A stretch of DNA of 14,578 nt from CALMSM01 sp964534095 (GTDB lineage: Bacteria > Patescibacteriota > Saccharimonadia > Saccharimonadales > CALMSM01), in the NCBI GenBank assembly GCA_964534095.1, contig CAZHPF010000011.1:1-14578 (forward strand), given 5' to 3'. The first letter of the stretch is position 1. Each line of letters opens with the position of its first letter. The position numbers were made by a program, and so were the translations under genes. A model generated the notes under the pieces. It was not told where the DNA came from. It worked only from the letters and a program-made list of their open reading frames with translations, and did not search any database. Positions 7,430-12,487 of the stretch are shown one piece after another.

Positions 7430-7435
7430 AGTATA
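7430..7435 (-). promoter_or_regulatory. -10 box of a leaderless promoter for the Nudix-like gene
   Basis: Read on the minus strand, TATACT is followed by 6 bases (aaaggt) and the ATG at 7423. The AAAGG within those 6 bases is too close to the ATG to act as a normal Shine-Dalgarno site. No good -35 box is visible. Confidence 0.5.
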
Positions 7436-7439
7436 AGCG

Positions 7440-7506
7440 ATTGCTCAACAAATTACCGCACCGCCTGACAACCGCTTGTTTTCTGTATTGCTCTACACTC
7501 CGCTTG
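7440..7506. repeat. Interleaved direct repeats in a divergent promoter region
   Basis: ATTGCTCAACA (7440-7450) recurs as ATTGCTCTACA (7487-7497) with one mismatch, and CCGCTTG occurs at 7472-7478 and 7500-7506. The order is A-B-A-B, all inside the spacer between the Nudix-like gene and the gene at 7539. The second B copy overlaps the possible -35 box of the 7539 promoter. These could be binding sites for a regulator of either gene. Confidence 0.35.
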
Positions 7507-7532
7507 CGTTATTATTATAAATGTAGTAAAAT
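7504..7532 (+). promoter_or_regulatory. Leaderless promoter of the 7539 gene
   Basis: TTGCGT (7504-7509), a 17-base spacer and TAAAAT (7527-7532). The -10 box ends 6 bases before the ATG at 7539, so the RNA should start at the start codon. No Shine-Dalgarno site is present. Confidence 0.55.
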
Positions 7533-7538
7533 ATACAA

Positions 7539-8270
7539 ATGACTACCTCAGTGGAGCAGCTGCGGACACAGCTTGTGGCTTCACCCTACTTACAACAAAG
7601 AGCAGACCGTACTAACAGGACGATTGGCCAGCTCGCTGACTACGGCCTTATGAACGCGGCGATGATCACGAGGGCAGCTGGAGCATTTTTGGGTATTGAG
7701 ATTGATGGGGCAATAGAGCCAACCATACCTAACTCCAAGCAACTATGCCTGAAAGGAGTGTCCCGAGCTATCGCTCATAGAATTGGCGAACGTGAAGATA
7801 GAGAGGCGGACGCGGCTATGTCACAGATGTTTGGTCGAAGTTACGATATAGGCCTTGCGCTGCTTAGTCGCATTGAGAGAAACACTAGTAATCCATATAA
7901 CGACGGATGGCTTCCGCGAGATATTAAGCCCGACGACGAACTCAGGGCACGGAATATAGATGATACAGCAGCAATGCATGCCGGCAATTATCTCGCCACA
8001 GACGAAGGAAGAAGGCTACTAAAGCCTCTTGAACCCTCCATAGCAGTAGGGCAGGGCGGTTGCCCGCTCATAGGGTCTATGACGTCCAATGGTAGTATGT
8101 TTGATATTGTTTGCGACGCAATTATAGACGAATACCTAGATCCTGACTCACCCATGCATGGACGAGGTTACTATGGAGTTACCGAACTGGCACTAGAAAG
8201 AATTAAAGGAGTACAACCAGTACCTGATATGCCGGTCGAGGGAAGATATGGGTGGGAGCTTCAGGTATGA
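7539..8270 (+). CDS. Hypothetical protein, family not recognised
   Basis: A 243-residue soluble protein that matches no family I know. The first part is helical (VEQLRTQLVASPYLQQRADR, GQLADYGLMNAAMITRAAGAFLG). The middle is rich in charged residues (IAHRIGEREDREADAAMSQMFG). A glycine- and cysteine-containing segment follows (VGQGGCPLIGSM at about 169-180), then an acidic helix (FDIVCDAIIDEYLDPDSPMHG) and a Gly/Tyr-rich end. No membrane helix, signal peptide or catalytic motif can be named. It is transcribed away from the winged-helix/Nudix gene, a typical regulator-target arrangement. A possible 24-codon reading frame overlaps its stop codon. Confidence 0.75.
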   Translation: MTTSVEQLRTQLVASPYLQQRADRTNRTIGQLADYGLMNAAMITRAAGAFLGIEIDGAIEPTIPNSKQLCLKGVSRAIAHRIGEREDREADAAMSQMFGRSYDIGLALLSRIERNTSNPYNDGWLPRDIKPDDELRARNIDDTAAMHAGNYLATDEGRRLLKPLEPSIAVGQGGCPLIGSMTSNGSMFDIVCDAIIDEYLDPDSPMHGRGYYGVTELALERIKGVQPVPDMPVEGRYGWELQV

Positions 8271-8341
8271 AGCAGGGTTTGGTCTTTGCCGGTCAGGTAA
8301 CTTTTTATCACAACGACCCTTTAACTTGCAGTAATTTTTAG
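8267..8341 (+). CDS. Possible 24-residue small protein overlapping the 7539 gene
   Basis: The frame begins MKQGLVFAGQ, has 24 codons and ends in TAG. Its ATG overlaps the TGA of the upstream gene as ATGA, the same coupling arrangement as umuD-umuC here. GGGAG at 8254-8258 lies 8 bases before the ATG, a good Shine-Dalgarno match. Such a short frame can arise by chance, and nothing in its composition points to a function. Confidence 0.3.
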   Translation: MKQGLVFAGQVTFYHNDPLTCSNF

Positions 8342-8347
8342 TAGTAG

Positions 8348-8376
8348 TTGACTATACATATTATTTATGGTTGAAT
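8348..8376 (+). promoter_or_regulatory. Probable promoter of the 8384 gene
   Basis: TTGACT (5 of 6 to consensus) is followed after 17 bases by TTGAAT (4 of 6), which ends 7 bases before the ATG at 8384. AATAAT at 8374-8379 is an alternative -10 box but would place the RNA start inside the gene. The arrangement fits the other leaderless starts, although the -10 box is weak. Confidence 0.4.
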
Positions 8377-8383
8377 AATTACT

Positions 8384-8833
8384 ATGACTGGAGACAGAAG
8401 CGAGCTCTCAGGCGGGCAAGCAGCACCTATAAAAGGTGAGCTACTTGATTATGCTCACTTGCCCCAGCCGGCTTTAGCCTCTATCCTAGCTGGTGAACTG
8501 CCTATAGCTCGACGCGCTTATGTGCACTTCTTGCTTGGCAACATGAGTTCTGACAACTTTGTTGGGGTCACATCAGATTTACATATTGACCGCGAGGACT
8601 TCAGAACCGCTGAAGCCACTCTTTGGGCTGCGTGCGAGTTCGGCATAGATACACGGCTCGCAGATGAAAGCATTGGCGATACATACGAAACTCCTACAGG
8701 TGTAGGCATCGGGCATAACCGCTACGGGCAAACCCCGTCATCAGCAGGTGGCTCAAACGCACGGATGGGCGACCCGGAGACAATGCAAGCACAGCAATAT
8801 GCAGACGTTCCACTTTCCAACGATACAACGTAA
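8384..8833 (+). CDS. Hypothetical small protein, family not recognised
   Basis: A 149-residue protein with no family I can name. Residues about 17-95 are likely helical and folded (LLDYAHLPQPALASILAGEL, ARRAYVHFLLGNMSSDNF, EDFRTAEATLWAACEFGID). From about residue 100 the chain becomes Gly, Ser, Asn and Gln rich and is probably a disordered tail. It has no membrane helix or signal peptide. It stands alone between two gaps and has its own promoter-like sequence. No Shine-Dalgarno site precedes it. Confidence 0.6.
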   Translation: MTGDRSELSGGQAAPIKGELLDYAHLPQPALASILAGELPIARRAYVHFLLGNMSSDNFVGVTSDLHIDREDFRTAEATLWAACEFGIDTRLADESIGDTYETPTGVGIGHNRYGQTPSSAGGSNARMGDPETMQAQQYADVPLSNDTT

Positions 8834-8920
8834 TCGCCAATAAAGAGATATTGTCTGCAATAACTTCTATGTATGTATTTCGTGCTCGGGAGTCAAGCCG
8901 TCAGTTCAATGTTCGAAAGA

Positions 8921-8953
8921 CCAACCAGGTAACAAGTGAAAGCCTGGCTTTGG
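8921..8953. other. Imperfect hairpin in the 8834-9016 intergenic region
   Basis: CCAACCAGG (8921-8929) can pair with CCTGG (8943-8947) and TTGG (8950-8953), giving 9 base pairs with a 2-base bulge and a 13-base loop. It has no T-run on either strand. It could be the 3' end structure of the 8384 transcript or a small RNA element. Nothing else recognisable lies in this 183-base gap apart from the weak terminator near 8983-9007. Confidence 0.25.
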
Positions 8954-8982
8954 TGAGTATTTTACTGAGCTTTAATGATGCC

Positions 8983-9007
8983 AAAAACTTTGCCGAATAG
9001 CTATCGG
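8983..9007 (-). terminator. Weak candidate terminator for the minus-strand PLP enzyme gene
   Basis: On the minus strand, just after the stop at 9017, CCGA and TCGG form a 4-base stem around a 7-base loop. Five T residues follow at 8987-8983, 5 bases beyond the stem. The short stem makes this uncertain. Confidence 0.3.
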
Positions 9008-9016
9008 ATAACTAAA

Positions 9017-10213
9017 TCAATTGCTTTTGAGGCTAGTTGTAAAAATTTGTAAGCCCTCGTCAAACACTCGAATTATATCTGCAGGATCTTCGAATCCGAC
9101 ACTGAAGCGGAAGAAGTTATTGTCTATACCCAAGTTGTCTCTATGTTCCTGGGTCAAGCTGCGGTGACTCATGGTGGCAGGGTGCGCCAGAATAGATTCA
9201 GGGCTAGCAAGGCTCTCTCCAAATATGATCAGCCCACTATCGCGCAGGCTATCCACAAATTTTTTAATAAGTCCGAGATCACCTGACTGCAAGTCAAACG
9301 CTAGAGCACTCCCAAACCCATGCTTCATTTGCTTTTTAATCACTGCATGGCCAGGATGTGTAGGAAGTCCTGGGTAATAGACCTGCTTAATCTCTGGGTG
9401 GTGCTGCAAATGCTCCGCTATTGTCTGGGCAGACTCACTAGTCCGTGCCCAGCGTAGCTCAAGAGTTTTGAGGCCTTGTATAATACGATAACACTCGTCT
9501 GGTGACAAAACAGCCCCAACAGACCATTGCAACCAGCACAATCGCGCATATAACTCTTCATTTTTTGTTACAATCGCTCCTCCAATAGCATCATTATGCC
9601 CAGAAAAGTACTTGCTTAGGCTGTACATTACTGTTTCTGCGCCACACTCAAATGGATCTGTTGTACAAGGCGGAGAAAACGTCAGGTCAACAATGTAACG
9701 CAGTCCGAGTTCCTGAGCAATCTTGCCCACTTTATGTAGATCAATAACGCCGAGTTTTGGGTTGGTAGGGCTTTCTACCCAAATCGCTATTGTCTTATCG
9801 GTCTGAGCAGCTTTAACTGCCTCTATATCTTCAATATCTACATATGATGTGTGAATACCAAAATCAGCAAATAACTGATTGAATAAGCGGATAGTCCCGC
9901 CGTAAAGCTCACGGCAACAGATAATACGATCACCTGGTTTGAGAGAAAGCATAAACATGGTCGTCGCCGCATCACCAGACCCAAATACTGTTGCTTGACC
10001 ACTCCCGACAATATTCTCCAATTGACGTTCTAGCACACTGCGGGTCGGGTTTTTACACCGAGAATACTGCCACTCCGACTTCTCGCCAAACACAGGTTGT
10101 TGGAATGTCTTTGTGCGAATCAAAACTGGAGCCACCGCCCCTGTAATAGGATCTGGTTTCTGACCTCCGTGCACTAATCTCGTTCCGATACCATGGCTCT
10201 GTTGTTTTGACAT
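9017..10213 (-). CDS. Cys/Met metabolism PLP enzyme (cystathionine gamma-synthase/gamma-lyase type)
   Basis: A 398-residue fold-type I PLP enzyme of the trans-sulfuration family. The PLP lysine is K201 (MYSLSKYFSGHND). The phosphate-binding YSR motif of the partner subunit is present (QYSRCKNPTR, Y50/R52), as are GSGDAATTM, ELYGGTIRLF and the C-terminal carboxylate-binding arginine (FFRFSVGFEDP). The usual VDNTF reads VDLTF, keeping the pyridine-binding aspartate D176, and the usual SLGGVESL reads SLASPESI. Cystathionine gamma-synthase, gamma-lyase, O-acylhomoserine sulfhydrylase and methionine gamma-lyase are hard to separate by motif, so the exact reaction is open. The start at 10213 is chosen over the in-frame ATG at 10240 because AGAAAGGA lies 6 bases before it. 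It is transcribed away from a second enzyme of the same superfamily. Confidence 0.88.
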   Translation of the reverse strand: MSKQQSHGIGTRLVHGGQKPDPITGAVAPVLIRTKTFQQPVFGEKSEWQYSRCKNPTRSVLERQLENIVGSGQATVFGSGDAATTMFMLSLKPGDRIICCRELYGGTIRLFNQLFADFGIHTSYVDIEDIEAVKAAQTDKTIAIWVESPTNPKLGVIDLHKVGKIAQELGLRYIVDLTFSPPCTTDPFECGAETVMYSLSKYFSGHNDAIGGAIVTKNEELYARLCWLQWSVGAVLSPDECYRIIQGLKTLELRWARTSESAQTIAEHLQHHPEIKQVYYPGLPTHPGHAVIKKQMKHGFGSALAFDLQSGDLGLIKKFVDSLRDSGLIIFGESLASPESILAHPATMSHRSLTQEHRDNLGIDNNFFRFSVGFEDPADIIRVFDEGLQIFTTSLKSN

Positions 10214-10219
10214 AAAATA

Positions 10220-10227
10220 TCCTTTCT
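10220..10227 (-). promoter_or_regulatory. Shine-Dalgarno site that sets the start of the PLP enzyme
   Basis: AGAAAGGA on the minus strand is separated by 6 bases from the ATG at 10213. The alternative ATG at 10240 would encode this site as protein (MRYTEKGYF), which argues against it. Confidence 0.7.
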
Positions 10228-10308
10228 CCGTATACCTCAAGGAAGGATAGCGCCATGTACGTAATATCTTTCCACGAGCGGGCTAGATGGAGCACCAACA
10301 CCACTTAT

Positions 10309-10327
10309 TGGCAGGTTGCTGGCAGGT
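10309..10327. repeat. Tandem TGGCAGGT repeat with an 11-base period
   Basis: TGGCAGGT at 10309-10316 is repeated exactly at 10320-10327. The 11-base period is about one helical turn, so a protein could contact both copies from one face of the DNA. It lies in the 219-base divergent spacer between the two PLP-enzyme genes, within the predicted 5' leader of the minus-strand gene. GCTAGAT also occurs twice nearby (10282-10288 and 10334-10340). Confidence 0.4.
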
Positions 10328-10382
10328 CGACAAGCTAGATCTCTGACTGCACTCTTTATACATTTGAATTGTTAATGTGCCG

Positions 10383-10388
10383 ATTATA
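10383..10388 (-). promoter_or_regulatory. Extended -10 promoter of the minus-strand PLP enzyme
   Basis: On the minus strand TGGTATAAT is a perfect -10 box with the TGn extension, which can compensate for the absent -35 box. Transcription from it would start near 10376 and leave a leader of about 160 bases before the ATG at 10213. This is unusually long for this window and leaves room for RNA or operator control. I cannot assign the leader to a known riboswitch. Confidence 0.5.
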
Positions 10389-10420
10389 CCATACTTACTG
10401 TTCACTAGAACACAGCATGC

Positions 10421-10426
10421 TAGAAT
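10421..10426 (+). promoter_or_regulatory. -10 box of a leaderless promoter for the MetC-like gene
   Basis: TAGAAT (5 of 6) ends 6 bases before the ATG at 10433, predicting a leaderless RNA. No convincing -35 box is seen. The minus-strand promoter at 10383-10388 is about 33 bases away, so the two polymerase sites are close enough to influence one another. Confidence 0.5.
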
Positions 10427-10432
10427 AGCTGC

Positions 10433-11548
10433 ATGAGTGATGATGGAGCAACCCGTTCAATTCATATGAGTAGTAGCTTGCATTTTGATACTCTGGCCGC
10501 TTACCGAGCTGCCGGAGATGGCAAGCCCATCCTGCAAGGACAAACTATTGGAGGCGTCGACAACGGCTATGGGTTGCAGGGCAATCCAACGTTTCACGAA
10601 CTGCAAACATTAATTTCTAATCTAGAGCATGGACAAGACACACTACTATACCCCAGCGGTTTGACTGCTCTGGCTGCCCTCTCAGCACTCCTAAGTTCAG
10701 GTGACCATTGGCTTTTACCAGATAGTGTGTATGGCCCCTTCCGACGGTATGCAGAATACTTAGATAAGCATTATAATATATCATTCGATTGCTATAGCCC
10801 AGACTCGGTACAGTCAGCAGCTGATCTTCTAAAAAAGAACACCAAGCTTATTCATATCGAGTCTCCTGCTTCGGTGACTTTTGAGTTAACCGACGTCGAT
10901 GCCATCACAAAACTTGCAAAAGATAACAACATTCTTACATCGGCCGACAATACCTGGGCTTCTGGTGTACTATACCACCCCCTTGACCACGGTGTTGATA
11001 TCAGCATTCTTAGTTTGACCAAATACATCGCTGGCTATAGTGACGTTTTTATGGGCTCGGTCACGTGTAAGAATCCTGCATTATTCAAGCAATTATCGTA
11101 TCACCACAGGGTATACGGCTACAGTGTCTCGCCATTTTCTACGATGCTCGTAAGTCGTGGGCTAGAAAGTCTAGCTACTCGGTTGGTAATGCATGGCGCA
11201 AATGCCAGCCAGTTAGTAAAAATACTCGAGGAGAGTAAAAAAGTTACTCGGATATTCCAAGCAATTACAGATGAGAAAGCTGATATCTCGGGCACAAATG
11301 GTCTATTGAGCATTGAGCTTGATCACATATATAATGATGCCGAGCTAGAGAAAGCTTTTGCAGGGCTCAAGGTCTTTAAAATTGGCGAATCTTGGGGAGG
11401 CACCCGCTCTATGGTACTACCATTCCAACCTGCAGAACTATGCAATCGCTTAACCCCACCAAACAATACGATTATTCGTTTCCACGCCGGGCTAGAGGAT
11501 GTGTCTTTACAATTGACCGATATCATAAATTTTTTGGCAAAACTATAA
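10433..11548 (+). CDS. Cystathionine beta-lyase (MetC)-like PLP enzyme with altered cofactor site
   Basis: A 371-residue PLP enzyme closest in motifs to proteobacterial MetC (395 residues in E. coli), with a shortened N-terminus. The PLP lysine is K197 (LSLTKYIAGYSD) and the pyridine-binding aspartate is D172 (SADNTWASG). Y100 stacks on the cofactor (DSVYGPF). The beta-lyase hallmark SWGG is at 320-323, and the substrate carboxylate arginine is R349 (IIRFHAGLED). The motif YARRGT of E. coli reads YGLQGN (Y46-N51). The arginine that reaches across to the PLP phosphate (R58 in E. coli) is thus a leucine, L48. This may weaken cofactor binding or change the reaction. The usual role is cleaving cystathionine to homocysteine. 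A possible later start is ATG at 10466, but the -10 box favours 10433. The kinase gene follows with no gap. Confidence 0.82.
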   Translation: MSDDGATRSIHMSSSLHFDTLAAYRAAGDGKPILQGQTIGGVDNGYGLQGNPTFHELQTLISNLEHGQDTLLYPSGLTALAALSALLSSGDHWLLPDSVYGPFRRYAEYLDKHYNISFDCYSPDSVQSAADLLKKNTKLIHIESPASVTFELTDVDAITKLAKDNNILTSADNTWASGVLYHPLDHGVDISILSLTKYIAGYSDVFMGSVTCKNPALFKQLSYHHRVYGYSVSPFSTMLVSRGLESLATRLVMHGANASQLVKILEESKKVTRIFQAITDEKADISGTNGLLSIELDHIYNDAELEKAFAGLKVFKIGESWGGTRSMVLPFQPAELCNRLTPPNNTIIRFHAGLEDVSLQLTDIINFLAKL

Positions 11549-12247
11549 ATGACAGCTAGCATTTCGCAGAAGGATTTTGAAGATAGATTGCAAGCCGGCA
11601 CCATGGTTCTAACACTAGTGGGTATGTCCAACATTGGCAAAACTCACTGGGCAAAACAGCTTGCATATAAGGGCGGCTTTACGCATATTTGCTGTGACGA
11701 TCTTATAGAAGCCGAACTCAGCCCAGTGCTTAAAAAGCATGGCTACAAAGGTATTACTGACATAGCAAAGTGGTTGGGAAGACCCCATGACAAGCAGTTC
11801 GTTAAAAACCAAGAGACGTACCTTGAACTCGAGATCTTAGTCCTAGAACGAATTATCAAACAGCTTGAAAGAAGTGGATTCGTTGGCAACACAATTATTG
11901 ACACGACCGGTAGCTTAGTACACACGGGACCAGAGATTTATAAAAGATTATCCGAACCCACTACTGTTATCTTTCTCGAAGCTACTCAGGATATGCAGCA
12001 AGAAATGCTACGGCTCTATATTGAGGAGCCGAAGCCAGTCGTCTGGGGTCATACTTACAGGCCAAAGGCAGAGGAGCACCCTAAGCAGACGCTTAACCGC
12101 TGTTATCCTGAGCTCCTGACCTATAGAAGCGGCCTGTATTCAGATATGGCGGATGTCATCATACCCCGAGGAACTCTGCTAGGGATAACAAACATTGACG
12201 ATTTCTTAGATTACGTAAAGCAGGCTTTGCCAAAAGATTACAGTTAA
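11549..12247 (+). CDS. Shikimate-kinase-like P-loop kinase
   Basis: A 232-residue P-loop NTPase. Walker A is GMSNIGKT (25-32). CCDDLIEAEL (48-57) resembles the substrate-side acidic motif of shikimate kinase (DTDDLIEE), and LLTYRSGLYSDMADVIIP (189-206) matches the shikimate kinase segment with R193. The GGG motif that binds shikimate is missing (IIDTTGSLVH instead), and the protein is longer than AroK (about 173 residues), so a different substrate is likely. Its ATG directly follows the TAA of the MetC-like gene with no Shine-Dalgarno site, so it is probably translated by coupling and works in the same pathway. A small-molecule kinase supplying or removing a phosphorylated substrate for the PLP enzymes is one possibility, but this is inference only. 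Confidence 0.75.
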   Translation: MTASISQKDFEDRLQAGTMVLTLVGMSNIGKTHWAKQLAYKGGFTHICCDDLIEAELSPVLKKHGYKGITDIAKWLGRPHDKQFVKNQETYLELEILVLERIIKQLERSGFVGNTIIDTTGSLVHTGPEIYKRLSEPTTVIFLEATQDMQQEMLRLYIEEPKPVVWGHTYRPKAEEHPKQTLNRCYPELLTYRSGLYSDMADVIIPRGTLLGITNIDDFLDYVKQALPKDYS

Positions 12248-12276
12248 AGCGAACCTGTGCAGACCAACAAGCCATT

Positions 12277-12303
12277 AAAAAAGACTCTTGTATAGAAAAG
12301 TCT
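12277..12303 (-). terminator. Intrinsic terminator of tRNA-Glu
   Basis: On the minus strand, 3 bases past the encoded CCA, an 8-base-pair stem (12303-12296 with 12289-12282, including one G-T pair) closes a 6-base loop and runs into a string of T residues (12281-12277). On the plus strand the hairpin has no T-run, so it acts for the tRNA rather than for the kinase gene. Confidence 0.75.
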
Positions 12304-12305
12304 AC

Positions 12306-12382
12306 TGGTGACCCCGGCGGGATTCGAACCCGCGATCTTCTGGATGAGAACCAGATATCCTAAACCGCTAGACGACGGGGCC
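12306..12382 (-). tRNA. tRNA-Glu (anticodon CTC)
   Basis: A 77-base cloverleaf including an encoded 3' CCA (12308-12306). The acceptor stem GGCCCCG pairs with CGGGGTC (one G-T pair), with A as discriminator base. The anticodon stem TCTGG/CCAGA encloses the loop TTCTCAT, so the anticodon is CTC, reading GAG (glutamate). The T arm is GCGGG-TTCGAAT-CCCGC. The D arm contains the standard AGCGGTTTAGGA. The gene runs opposite to both flanking protein genes, has its own promoter and terminator, and stands alone. CTC reads only GAG, so another tRNA-Glu for GAA should exist elsewhere in the genome. Confidence 0.95.
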
Positions 12383-12395
12383 AGACAACCAGCAA

Positions 12396-12424
12396 ACTAT
12401 AACACATCAGGGGTAGGCCAGCAA
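12396..12424 (-). promoter_or_regulatory. Promoter of tRNA-Glu
   Basis: On the minus strand, TTGCTG (12424-12419), a 17-base spacer and TATAGT (12401-12396) lie upstream of the tRNA, with the predicted RNA start about 6 bases before its 5' end at 12382. Confidence 0.55.
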
Positions 12425-12460
12425 TAAACCAGCCCCCTGGCTAACCTACTCAATCTAGCT

Positions 12461-12480
12461 TATACTATCTTCAAAAGGAA
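12461..12480 (+). promoter_or_regulatory. -10 box and ribosome site of the 12488 histidine kinase
   Basis: TATACT (12461-12466) is followed by AAGGAA (12475-12480), which lies 7 bases before the ATG at 12488. In contrast to the leaderless genes, the predicted leader of about 15 bases is just long enough to carry a Shine-Dalgarno site. No clear -35 box is seen. Confidence 0.6.
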
Positions 12481-12487
12481 AGCGCTT

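Noticed and set aside
8871..8925. tRNA-like fragment around GTTCGAAAG
   Set aside because: Only the T-loop-like string is present. No acceptor or anticodon stems can be folded around it.
10214..10240. Start of the minus-strand PLP enzyme at 10240
   Set aside because: The extra nine residues are the translation of the Shine-Dalgarno region. The ATG at 10213 has AGAAAGGA at ideal spacing.
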